Program-made: the position numbers and the translations under genes
Part shown: positions 17,666 through 25,860 of the stretch, piece by piece
How the letters are laid out: every line of letters begins with the position of its first letter
Position numbering within the stretch: the stretch's first letter is position 1
NCBI GenBank assembly: GCA_014376525.1
Contig: JACMRI010000005.1
Coordinates: 1-32,779 of the forward strand
Length of the DNA: 32,779 bases
Direction of reading: 5' to 3'
From: Bacteroidia bacterium
Lineage (GTDB): Bacteria > Bacteroidota > Bacteroidia > UBA4408
Notes under the pieces: model-generated
What the model was told of the DNA's origin: nothing
The model's database searches: none
What the model saw: the letters and a program-made list of their open reading frames with translations, nothing else

Positions 17666-17694
17666 CATAATGTAAATTTAATAGCAAAAACACT

Positions 17695-18417
17695 ATGGCA
17701 GTAGTACCTTATAAAGACAATAGCGACAGCAAACGTGTGCAAGTAGAAACCATGTTTGATAACATTGCACCCAAATACGATTTTTTAAACCATACACTAT
17801 CCGCAGGTATAGATGTACTATGGCGACGCAAAGCAATAAAAATATTACAAGCCAAAAACCCAAAAACAATATTGGACATAGCCACAGGCACTGCCGACTT
17901 TGCTATTGAAGCCATTGCGCTAAACCCTGACAAAATTATTGGTGTAGATATTTCGGAAGGAATGTTAGCCATTGGCAGAAAAAAAATAGAAAAAAAAAAC
18001 TTACAACAACGCATTGTATTACAAAACGGCGATTGCGAAAAACTGGACTTTGCCAACAATAGTTTTGATGCCATAACTTGCTCTTTTGGCGTGCGCAATT
18101 TTGAACACTTACAACTGGGCTTAGCCGAAATGCTACGCATACTTAAACCCAACGGAACACTAGTTATTATTGAGTTTGCACAACCAGAAAAGTTTCCAAT
18201 AAAGCAAGTATATAATTTTTATTTTAAGCGCATATTGCCAGTTATAGGCAAGTTAATATCTAAAGATACTGCTGCATATACTTACCTGCCCGATAGCGTA
18301 AAAGCCTTTCCCTACGGTGCAGAGTTTGTAGGTATATTATCATCATTGGGTTATACCAACTGTAAAGCAATATCTCTAACGTTTGGCGTAGCCAATATTT
18401 ACACGGCATCAAAATAA
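17695..18417 (+). CDS. ubiE: Menaquinone/ubiquinone methyltransferase UbiE/MenG
   Basis: This 240-residue class I SAM-dependent methyltransferase shows both UbiE signatures: 'YDFLNHTLSAGIDVLWRRKAI' (28-48) and 'RILKPNGTLVIIEFAQP'. The SAM-binding motif I is ILDIATGTADFA (59-70), followed by IGVDISEGMLAIGRKK. In Bacteroidota, which use menaquinone, it methylates demethylmenaquinone (MenG activity). The porT gene follows after 31 bases; this pairing recurs in Bacteroidota. ATG 17695 is well placed relative to a TACATTTG promoter element. Confidence 0.95.
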   Translation: MAVVPYKDNSDSKRVQVETMFDNIAPKYDFLNHTLSAGIDVLWRRKAIKILQAKNPKTILDIATGTADFAIEAIALNPDKIIGVDISEGMLAIGRKKIEKKNLQQRIVLQNGDCEKLDFANNSFDAITCSFGVRNFEHLQLGLAEMLRILKPNGTLVIIEFAQPEKFPIKQVYNFYFKRILPVIGKLISKDTAAYTYLPDSVKAFPYGAEFVGILSSLGYTNCKAISLTFGVANIYTASK

Positions 18418-18448
18418 AATATTTGTAGCACAATTGCGTTAATACCTA

Positions 18449-19165
18449 ATGAAAAAACATATTTTAGTTCTCGCAATTATTGGCATATTGATAAGTGTTA
18501 ATAGTACGTATGCTCAAAAACAAAAAATACTTAATTATCCAAAATACGATAAGCGAAAAATACATTTTGGTTTTGCGTTTATGCTCAACTATCAAGATTT
18601 TTCGGTTAACCATTTTGGCAATGCACAAATAGGCGATACTTTACTAAACGTAACTGCCACTGCTACTCCAGGCTTTAGTTTTAATATAGTGAGTGATTTT
18701 GCTTTGGGCGAATATACCAATATTCGTTTTTTACCAGGTTTGAGTTTGTGTAGTCGCCAACTTAATTTTACCTATTACAGTTATTTTAAAGGGGCTAATT
18801 ACACTGAAACTAAAAATGTAGAATCTACCTTATTGATGTTTCCTGTATTGGTAAAATACAAATCGCGACGCTTAAATAATTTTAGAGCTTATGCTATAGG
18901 CGGTGGCGAGTACGATTATGATTTACTATCGGCACGTGGTCTTAAAAAATCGTCCGCTACTGATATTGTTCGTCTAAAGCCCCATCAATACAGTACTACA
19001 TTAGGTTTTGGGTTTGATTTTTACACAAATTATTTTAAGTTTTCGCCAGAGTTTAGATACGGTATTGGGCTTAATGATATACAAATACACGACGGCAATA
19101 TTTACTCCAACGCATTAAACGGACTTAGAGGCAAGTACTGGATGGTATCCGTTTATTTTGAATAA
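18449..19165 (+). CDS. porT: PorT, type IX secretion outer-membrane beta-barrel protein
   Basis: This 238-residue protein has a signal peptide (1-22, ending STYAQ) and an eight-strand-like barrel: 'HFGFAFMLNYQDFSV', 'GFSFNIVSDFALGEYTNIRFLPGLSLCSRQLNFTYY', 'LMFPVLVKYKSRRLNNFRAYAIGGGEYDYDL', and 'YSTTLGFGFDFYTNYFKFSPEFRYGIGLNDI', ending in the aromatic VSVYFE typical of outer-membrane proteins. PorT is needed for the T9SS, which secretes cargo with C-terminal sorting domains. The position directly after ubiE supports the name. The window also encodes a probable T9SS cargo and a PorP/SprF protein. Confidence 0.92.
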   Translation: MKKHILVLAIIGILISVNSTYAQKQKILNYPKYDKRKIHFGFAFMLNYQDFSVNHFGNAQIGDTLLNVTATATPGFSFNIVSDFALGEYTNIRFLPGLSLCSRQLNFTYYSYFKGANYTETKNVESTLLMFPVLVKYKSRRLNNFRAYAIGGGEYDYDLLSARGLKKSSATDIVRLKPHQYSTTLGFGFDFYTNYFKFSPEFRYGIGLNDIQIHDGNIYSNALNGLRGKYWMVSVYFE

Positions 19166-19198
19166 TTTGCACACATTACATATACTAATTTTACATTT

Positions 19199-20779
19199 AT
19201 GATTAAAGAACTAACGTTAACAGTAGCGCCCGAAGTAGCGCACACGACCGAAAATTTACACAATTATATAGCCGTTACCGAAGGCATAGAACTTAATAGT
19301 ATAAACGGAGTGCGTGTGCTTAAAAAATCGTTAGATGCACGCCGTAGCAAGTTACTTGTAAACATAAAGTGCGAAGTGTATGTAAATGAACCAATGCCTG
19401 AGCAATCCACCGAGTACGTAAGTTATACCAACGTAAGCAATGGTGCACCTGTACACATTATTGGTTGCGGTCCTGCCGGAATGTTTGCTGCACTAAAATG
19501 TATAGAGTTAGGAAAAAAACCAATAATTATAGAACGTGGTAAAAACGTTCAAGACCGCCGTAGAGATTTAGCCGCGATAAATCGTAATCAAGACGTAAAC
19601 ACCAACAGTAATTATTGTTTTGGCGAAGGCGGTGCAGGTACATACAGCGATGGTAAATTATACACACGCTCAGGCAAACGTGGGAGCATAGATAAAATAT
19701 TACAAGTATTGGTACAACACGGTGCTGACGCAAACATAATGGTAGATGCACACCCACACATTGGCACAAACAAATTACCCAAAATAATAGCAGATATGCG
19801 CCAAACTATTTTGGATTGCGGAGGCGAAATTTTGTTTAATACTAAACTAATAGATTTTAAAATAGCTAAAGATAAAATAACGACTCTAATCTTAGAGGAC
19901 ACGGGTACTAAAACACAGACTGATGTAAACATACACCAAGTACTATTGGCAACAGGGCACTCGGCAAGAGATATTTTTGAATTATTAGATAAACGAAATA
20001 TTACGATAGAAGCAAAAACCTACGCACTAGGCGTACGTGTAGAACACCCACAACGCATAATAGATAAACGGCAATACCACTGCACTAGCAACGAACAACT
20101 TGATGAAGTGCGCCAATACTTAGGCCCTGCTGCATACAGTTGGGTAGAGCAAGTGCAAGGCGTGGGCGTATATAGTTTTTGTATGTGTCCAGGAGGAATT
20201 ATAGCACCTTGTGCTACCGATGGCGATGATATTGTAACCAATGGTTGGAGTCCGAGCAAGCGAGATAATCCGTATGCTAACTCGGGTATTGTTACTACAA
20301 TAAGCGAAGCACAATACAAACAATTTGAAAGCCACGGTGCATTAGCCGCACTACGCTACCAGCAGTGGGTAGAGCAACGTTGCTTTGATGTAGCAGGTAA
20401 ATCGCAAATAGCACCAGCACAGCGTTTGGTTGATTTTTGTAATAATAAAATATCTAATTCCTTGCCCGAATGTTCGTATCAACCAGGTTTAAAAAGTATG
20501 GATATGCGTGAAGCATTGCCCCGTTATATTGTTCAAAATTTACAACAAGGCTTTAAGCAATATGCTAAAAAAATGCCCGACTATTATACCAACGAAGCAC
20601 TTATAGTAGCGCCCGAATCGCGCACGTCATCGCCAGTACGCATACCGCGCGACAAAGAAAAATATCATCACACGAGCATTACCAATTTGTTTCCGTGCGG
20701 CGAGGGTGCAGGCTTTGCCGGAGGTATAGTAAGTGCCGCTATTGATGGCGAAAATTGCGTAATGGCAATGGTGTTTTAG
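19199..20779 (+). CDS. FAD-dependent dehydrogenase, COG2509-like
   Basis: This 526-residue flavoprotein has an N-terminal domain of about 80 residues, then the Rossmann FAD site VHIIGCGPAGMFAALKCIELG (85-105) with the acidic end IIIERG. The conserved block SNYCFGEGGAGTYSDGKLYTR (near 138-158) is typical of the large uncharacterised FAD-dependent dehydrogenases of COG2509. The C-terminal NLFPCGEGAGFAGGIVSAAIDGENC (about 497-521) completes the FAD fold. Substrate and pathway are unknown. It starts 33 bases after porT and may share its transcript. Confidence 0.88.
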   Translation: MIKELTLTVAPEVAHTTENLHNYIAVTEGIELNSINGVRVLKKSLDARRSKLLVNIKCEVYVNEPMPEQSTEYVSYTNVSNGAPVHIIGCGPAGMFAALKCIELGKKPIIIERGKNVQDRRRDLAAINRNQDVNTNSNYCFGEGGAGTYSDGKLYTRSGKRGSIDKILQVLVQHGADANIMVDAHPHIGTNKLPKIIADMRQTILDCGGEILFNTKLIDFKIAKDKITTLILEDTGTKTQTDVNIHQVLLATGHSARDIFELLDKRNITIEAKTYALGVRVEHPQRIIDKRQYHCTSNEQLDEVRQYLGPAAYSWVEQVQGVGVYSFCMCPGGIIAPCATDGDDIVTNGWSPSKRDNPYANSGIVTTISEAQYKQFESHGALAALRYQQWVEQRCFDVAGKSQIAPAQRLVDFCNNKISNSLPECSYQPGLKSMDMREALPRYIVQNLQQGFKQYAKKMPDYYTNEALIVAPESRTSSPVRIPRDKEKYHHTSITNLFPCGEGAGFAGGIVSAAIDGENCVMAMVF

Positions 20780-20866
20780 TAAATAAATGGCTTATTATTA
20801 TTAATTTTTTGTAGTTCGTTATTCAAACATCTATTTATCTACAAATAAATAATCAATAATATAGTT

Positions 20867-20874
20867 TACATTTG
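20867..20874 (+). promoter_or_regulatory. Possible -7 promoter element for guaB
   Basis: TACATTTG, the Bacteroidota -7 consensus, lies 32 bases before the guaB start within a 127-base gap. The preceding gene ends well upstream, so a promoter is expected here. A -33 TTTG is not obvious. Confidence 0.4.
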
Positions 20875-20906
20875 CACGAATATTCAATACTAAATATTCA
20901 CTACTC

Positions 20907-22373
20907 ATGAATTCAAATTCAAAATTTGTTGGCGAAGGACTTACCTACGACGACGTGCTATTGGTACCTGCCTACTCTGAAGTGTTGCCCCGAGATACCA
21001 ACATCTCTACTCAATTTTCTCGTAACATAAGGTTAAACACACCCATAGTTTCGGCGGCCATGGATACAGTAACAGAGTACCAATTAGCTATAGCCATAGC
21101 GCAAGAGGGAGGAATAGGAGTATTACATAAAAACATGACTATAGCACAGCAGGCAGAGCAAGTGCGCAAAGTAAAACGTAGCGAAAATGGTATGATACAA
21201 GACCCTATAACAGTGCGCGAAGATGCCACTGTAGGGAGTGTATTTGAATTAATGAAAGAGTATAAAATAGGCGGTATACCTGTTGTAAATGGCGATAATG
21301 TTTTAGTAGGAATTATTACCAATAGAGATTTGCGTTTTGAAAAAAACTTAACTCAAAAAGTAAGTGCTATAATGACAAGTACCAATATTATAAAAACAGA
21401 ATTAGGCACCGATTTAAAAAAAGCCGAAGATATATTACAAGAAAATAAAATTGAAAAATTACCCGTAGTAGATGCCGATGGTAAACTAATAGGACTAATT
21501 ACTTACAAAGATATTTTAAAAAGCCGCATACGCCCCAACGCCTGTAAAGACGAACGCGGACGCTTACGTGTAGCGGCTGCAGTGGGTGTTACCCACGACA
21601 CAATGCAACGTATAGACGCACTAGTAAAAGCAGGCGTAGATGCCATAATAATAGATACTGCACACGGACATAGCAAAGGCGTAATACTTACACTAAAAGA
21701 AGCCAAAGCAGCATATCCAAAATTAGAAATAATAGTAGGAAACATAGCTACAGGTGCTGCTGCTAAGGCATTAATAGATGCTGGGGCAGATGGTGTAAAA
21801 GTAGGTATAGGACCAGGGTCTATATGCACCACACGTATAATAGCAGGAGTTGGCGTACCTCAACTATGGGCTATAATGGACGTGTATGCTGCCACTAAAG
21901 GAACTGGAGTACCCATAATTGCTGACGGTGGCGTACGATTTACTGGTGATATTGTAAAAGCATTAGCCGCAGGAGCGGATAGTGTAATGGCTGGAAGTTT
22001 ATTTGCAGGCGTAGAAGAAAGCCCAAGCGAAACTATCATATTTGAAGGACGTAAATTTAAGCAATACCGTGGTATGGGCTCATTAGAGGCTATGCAATTA
22101 GGCAGTAAAGATCGCTATTTTCAAGATGCAGAAGATGATATAAAAAAATTAGTACCCGAAGGTATTAGTGGGCGTGTGCCATACAAAGGTACGCTTGCCG
22201 AAAATATGTATCAGTACATTGGGGGCTTGCGTGCGGGTATGGGCTATGTAGGTGCTGCTACTATTGAATTGTTAAAAGAAGCTAAGTTTATACGCATAAC
22301 ATCGGCTGGCATTAAAGAAAGTCACCCCCACGATGTTATTATTACACGCGAAGCTCCAAACTATAGCCGATAA
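20907..22373 (+). CDS. guaB: Inosine-5'-monophosphate dehydrogenase
   Basis: This 488-residue enzyme has the IMPDH layout. The barrel start is GLTYDDVLLVPAYSEVLP. Two CBS domains are inserted at about 95-210 (MIQDPITVREDATVGSVFELM ... DADGKLIGLITYKDILK). The catalytic loop GIGPGSICTTR carries Cys307. Further on are GVPIIADGGVRFTGDIVKALAAGADSVM and the flap RGMGSLEAM..RYF. It oxidises IMP to XMP with NAD+, the committed step of GTP synthesis, in the cytoplasm. The gene probably has its own promoter and is followed 27 bases later by the ureohydrolase-fold gene. Confidence 0.97.
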   Translation: MNSNSKFVGEGLTYDDVLLVPAYSEVLPRDTNISTQFSRNIRLNTPIVSAAMDTVTEYQLAIAIAQEGGIGVLHKNMTIAQQAEQVRKVKRSENGMIQDPITVREDATVGSVFELMKEYKIGGIPVVNGDNVLVGIITNRDLRFEKNLTQKVSAIMTSTNIIKTELGTDLKKAEDILQENKIEKLPVVDADGKLIGLITYKDILKSRIRPNACKDERGRLRVAAAVGVTHDTMQRIDALVKAGVDAIIIDTAHGHSKGVILTLKEAKAAYPKLEIIVGNIATGAAAKALIDAGADGVKVGIGPGSICTTRIIAGVGVPQLWAIMDVYAATKGTGVPIIADGGVRFTGDIVKALAAGADSVMAGSLFAGVEESPSETIIFEGRKFKQYRGMGSLEAMQLGSKDRYFQDAEDDIKKLVPEGISGRVPYKGTLAENMYQYIGGLRAGMGYVGAATIELLKEAKFIRITSAGIKESHPHDVIITREAPNYSR

Positions 22374-22400
22374 TATTTATTTGATTTACTAAGTATTCTT

Positions 22401-23567
22401 ATGCACGATATTTCATTATTCTTTGAACCAATAGTTATTACTGCCCAATACGACCAGCAGGCATCTACCTTAGGCAATAAAATTATAAAACATACGCAAA
22501 AATTTCCTAATGTTGAACGTAATAGTATTGTTCTGTTTGGTGTGTGCGAAGATAGAGGTAGTTCCAAACCCGAACTACATTGTGCACAATCGCCCAATAA
22601 TATTCGAGATGAACTCTACAAACTATACCATCATTTTGGTGCAGCCCATATATACGACCTAGGTAATATACGTGCAGGCGCAACTGCTACTGATACCTAT
22701 TTTGCTATGTCGCAGGTAATACAAGAATTAATAAAAATAAATTGTGTGCCTATTATTATAGGTGGTACCCAAGACCTTACTTACGCTAATTACTTAGCTT
22801 ACAAAGCATTGGAGCAAGTAGTAAATATTGTAACTATTGATTCTAAATTTGATTTGGGTAAAGATACAGATGACCTAATGGAGCATTCGTACTTGAGTAA
22901 AATAGTAATGCACCAACCTAACTTTTTATTTAATTATAGTAACATAGGCTACCAATCTTTCTTAAATAGTACGGAGGATATTTCGTTAATGCAAAAGTTA
23001 TATTTTGATATTTACAGAGTAGGTGTTATACAAAAAAACATGGAGGAAGCCGAACCTATATTGCGCAATGCCGATATAGTTTCGTTTGATATGAATGCCA
23101 TACGCCGTAGTGAAGCATCTGCGGGCAATGCCACGTCGCCCAATGGTTTTAACGGACAAGAAGGCTGTCAGCTGGCACGTTATGCAGGTGCAAGCGATAA
23201 AGTATCGTCGTTTGGTATATATAATATTTCGCCAGTGCTAGATGTAGATAACAGTACGGCAGCACTTGCGGCACAAATAATTTGGTTTTTTATAGATGGG
23301 GTGGGTATTCGCAAAAATGAAATACCAAGCCCTACCAACGCTAACTTTGTGCGTTACCACGTTACTATAGAAGAAGGAAATCATCAACTTGAATTTTATA
23401 AAAGTAAACTTTCGGAAAAATGGTGGATGGCTGTGCCTTACCCGCCCGATAAGCGTTTGAAATTTGAACGTCATACAAATGTACCCTGTTCGTATAACGA
23501 TTATATACAAGCCACACACAACGAACTACCCAACAAATGGTGGGAAACCTACCAAAAATTATTTTAA
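22401..23567 (+). CDS. Arginase/formimidoylglutamase-fold protein with altered metal site
   Basis: This 388-residue protein has the ureohydrolase fold: 'IVLFGVCEDRG' (43-52), 'PIIIGGTQDLTYANY' (117-131), 'IVTIDSKFDLG' (143-153) and 'ADIVSFDMNAIRRSEA' (224-239). In active arginases these positions read GGxHS/D, DAHxD and SxDxDxxDP. Here the metal-binding His is Gln124, DAHxD is DSKFD, and the aspartate pair is FDMNAIR. Manganese catalysis as in arginase or HutG is therefore doubtful. Automatic annotation as formimidoylglutamase is likely but unsupported; no hut genes are nearby. The family looks specific to Bacteroidota, as far as I recall. tsaD starts 5 bases after the stop. Confidence 0.8.
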   Translation: MHDISLFFEPIVITAQYDQQASTLGNKIIKHTQKFPNVERNSIVLFGVCEDRGSSKPELHCAQSPNNIRDELYKLYHHFGAAHIYDLGNIRAGATATDTYFAMSQVIQELIKINCVPIIIGGTQDLTYANYLAYKALEQVVNIVTIDSKFDLGKDTDDLMEHSYLSKIVMHQPNFLFNYSNIGYQSFLNSTEDISLMQKLYFDIYRVGVIQKNMEEAEPILRNADIVSFDMNAIRRSEASAGNATSPNGFNGQEGCQLARYAGASDKVSSFGIYNISPVLDVDNSTAALAAQIIWFFIDGVGIRKNEIPSPTNANFVRYHVTIEEGNHQLEFYKSKLSEKWWMAVPYPPDKRLKFERHTNVPCSYNDYIQATHNELPNKWWETYQKLF

Positions 23568-23572
23568 GCAAA

Positions 23573-24595
23573 ATGCAAACTACCAATGTTATAACACTTG
23601 CTATTGAATCGTCGTGTGATGATACCAGTTGCGCTGTATTGATTAATAATAGGGTATTAAGCAACGTAGTTACCAACCAAGAAATACATAATTTGTATGG
23701 TGGTGTAGTACCAGAATTAGCATCGCGTGCGCACCAACAAAACATAGTGCCTGCTGTAGATGCTGCGTTAAAAAAAGCAAACATGAGTTTACACGATGTT
23801 ACGTACGTAGCATATACCAACGGTCCTGGCTTAATGGGGTCGTTATTGGTAGGTGCAAGCTTTGCTAAAGGCTTGGCACTGGCACTTAACAAACCTTTGG
23901 TAGAAGTAAACCACATGCAAGGGCATTATATGGCACATTTTATAGCAACAGAAAGCTCTACAAGCATTCCACCGTTTCCGTTTTTATGCCTTACAGTATC
24001 TGGTGGACATACGCAAATATTATTAATTAAAAACCACTTTGAGGTAATTATACTTGGCGAAACCCTAGATGATGCTGCAGGAGAAGCATTTGATAAAGTA
24101 GCCAAAACTCTCCAACTCCCCTACCCTGGTGGTCCATTAGTAGATAAATATGCACAGCAAGGAAACCCCAAAGCCCACATATTTGCTAAGCCTAAAGTAG
24201 ACGGTCATAATTTTAGTTTTAGTGGTTTTAAAACTTCGGTTCTTAACTACATCAACAAACAAAAACAAACTGATGCCGATTTTGTAACCAATAATATGGC
24301 AGATATTTGTGCTAGCGCACAACACACTATTATAAGTATGCTTATGAAAAACGTATTGGCGTGCGCCAACGAGTATAACATAAAACACATAGCATTAGCT
24401 GGTGGTGTAGCGGCCAATAGCCAATTGCGCAAAGAAATAACTGCCCTGCAACAACATGGCTATACTACCTACATTCCTGCATTTGAATATTGTACTGATA
24501 ATGCCGCAATGATAGGGATTACCGCATATTACAAATATTTAAACAATGATTTGGGTACTCAACAAGCCTGTCCGCAACCACGTATGGCATTGTAG
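23573..24595 (+). CDS. tsaD: tRNA N6-threonylcarbamoyladenosine transferase TsaD
   Basis: This 340-residue protein shows the Kae1/TsaD signature: LAIESSCDDTSCAVL (9-23), ELASRAHQQNIVP (48-60), TNGPGLMGSLLVGASFAKGLA, the metal ligands HMQGH (H114, H118), SGGHTQ (143-148), and the C-terminal AGGVAANSQLR and DNAAMIGITAYY. It transfers threonylcarbamoyl to A37 of tRNAs that read ANN codons, with TsaB, TsaC and TsaE. I chose ATG 23573, giving MQTTNVITLAIESS, over a longer frame starting at 23537 that would overlap the previous gene and add 12 residues not expected in the family. Confidence 0.96.
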   Translation: MQTTNVITLAIESSCDDTSCAVLINNRVLSNVVTNQEIHNLYGGVVPELASRAHQQNIVPAVDAALKKANMSLHDVTYVAYTNGPGLMGSLLVGASFAKGLALALNKPLVEVNHMQGHYMAHFIATESSTSIPPFPFLCLTVSGGHTQILLIKNHFEVIILGETLDDAAGEAFDKVAKTLQLPYPGGPLVDKYAQQGNPKAHIFAKPKVDGHNFSFSGFKTSVLNYINKQKQTDADFVTNNMADICASAQHTIISMLMKNVLACANEYNIKHIALAGGVAANSQLRKEITALQQHGYTTYIPAFEYCTDNAAMIGITAYYKYLNNDLGTQQACPQPRMAL

Positions 24596-24631
24596 TACAT
24601 ATTTAGTATATTGCTAAAAAAAATAAATATC

Positions 24632-25387
24632 ATGTTTGAGAAATTAAAATACCTATACCGTGCCAATAAATACAAGCACTCTAGCGACAGCGAAGAAATA
24701 AATTATCTAATAAAACACATATTTAAAGGGGAAACCGTAATGGATATTGGCTGCCACAAAGGTGCGTATTTACACTGGTTGCAACAGCGCGTGGGCATTA
24801 AAGGAAAAGTTATCGCTTTTGAGCCACAACCCTCGTTACATAGCTATTTGCACAATATTATAAGCAATATACAAAACTATACTAATGTACAATTGCACCC
24901 TTATGCCTTATCTAACAAACATGGAAAGCTAAATTTTTTTGTGCCTAAAGGTAAAACTAACACATCGCCTGGGGCTAGCTTAAACACTCAAAAAAACGAA
25001 CAAGAGGATTGCAACACATTACAAGTTGAGGTGCGTTGTGTTGATGATTTTATAACCGATGTTACCAACAAATTAAGTTTTATTAAAATAGATGTAGAAG
25101 GGCACGAATTAGAGTTGTTGCAAGGTGCACACGCCACTATAAGCAAATATCATCCCATAGTGTTAATAGAGTTAGAAGCTCGCCATTGCAGCAAAAAACG
25201 TGTAACGGAGGTGTTTAATTTAATACTGCAATATGGTTATAATGGTTTTTTTTTTAACGGACATGATATGTTGCCTATAGCCGAATTTAATTTTGATACA
25301 CACCAAAAACAAACAGGAAATAGATACTGGGCAAATGCTGATTATTGCAATAATTTTGTATTTGAACCAATTAAAAAAATGATGTAA
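24632..25387 (+). CDS. FkbM-family methyltransferase
   Basis: This 251-residue SAM-dependent methyltransferase has motif I VMDIGCHKGAYLHWL (36-50), then VIAFEPQPSLHSYLHN, and the FkbM hallmark KLSFIKIDVEGHELELLQGA followed by PIVLIELEARH. FkbM-type enzymes O-methylate sugars and other small molecules, often in surface glycans or natural products; the substrate is unknown. ATG 24632 is preferred to a TTG at 24611, because the latter adds MLKKINI with no family support. It ends 5 bases before the S4 gene, implying co-transcription. Confidence 0.85.
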   Translation: MFEKLKYLYRANKYKHSSDSEEINYLIKHIFKGETVMDIGCHKGAYLHWLQQRVGIKGKVIAFEPQPSLHSYLHNIISNIQNYTNVQLHPYALSNKHGKLNFFVPKGKTNTSPGASLNTQKNEQEDCNTLQVEVRCVDDFITDVTNKLSFIKIDVEGHELELLQGAHATISKYHPIVLIELEARHCSKKRVTEVFNLILQYGYNGFFFNGHDMLPIAEFNFDTHQKQTGNRYWANADYCNNFVFEPIKKMM

Positions 25388-25392
25388 TACCC

Positions 25393-25800
25393 ATGCTAAA
25401 CCGAAACGTAACCGAAGTGCGCATAGACACTTATTTATGGGCAATACGCTTGTACAAAACACGTACACAAGCTGCCGAAGCCATAAAAGGAGGCAAAATA
25501 AAAGTAGGCGCCGATAATGTAAAACCAGCACGCATGGTTAAGGTTGGCGATGCCTACACGCTAACTACCGATGATGGCGAGAAAAAAACAATAGAAGTAA
25601 CTGCACTTATAGATAAGCGACAATCGTATGAAATAGCATTACTACATTACAAAGACACTACGCCTGTGCTTACCAAAGAGCAAAAACTAAGTAAAGCATT
25701 TTTTAACTCCAACATAACCCGCGACCGTGGTACTGGACGGCCTACCAAAAAAGACCGCCGAGATATTAACGATATAGGTATGGAAGACGACGATAATTAA
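25393..25800 (+). CDS. S4-domain RNA-binding protein, Hsp15/HslR-like
   Basis: This 135-residue protein has an N-terminal S4 domain: VRIDTYLWAIRLYKTRTQAAEAIKGGKIKVGADNVKPARMVKVGDAYTL (about 9-57). The tail is charged, ending RDRGTGRPTKKDRRDINDIGMEDDDN. The layout of S4 plus a basic/acidic tail matches Hsp15 (HslR), which binds stalled 50S subunits carrying nascent chain in E. coli. The same role here is by homology only. It starts 5 bases after the FkbM gene; the next gene is 60 bases away across an AT-rich gap. Confidence 0.88.
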   Translation: MLNRNVTEVRIDTYLWAIRLYKTRTQAAEAIKGGKIKVGADNVKPARMVKVGDAYTLTTDDGEKKTIEVTALIDKRQSYEIALLHYKDTTPVLTKEQKLSKAFFNSNITRDRGTGRPTKKDRRDINDIGMEDDDN

Positions 25801-25860
25801 ACTAGTTAGGGTATTGTTTTTTTAATTATTTTTAAGAATTAAATAATAAATAATTTAAAA

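Noticed and set aside
22401-23567. Naming the ureohydrolase-fold gene hutG or arginase
   Set aside because: The catalytic metal motifs are not conserved and no histidine- or arginine-degradation genes lie nearby.
23365-23916. Minus-strand open frame of 183 codons across the ureohydrolase-like gene and tsaD
   Set aside because: It is antisense to two well-supported genes and has no recognisable motif.
25817-25860. AT-rich imperfect stem before the giant surface-protein gene
   Set aside because: It is almost only A and T with a bulge, which is expected often by chance in this gap; there is no terminator or riboswitch feature.
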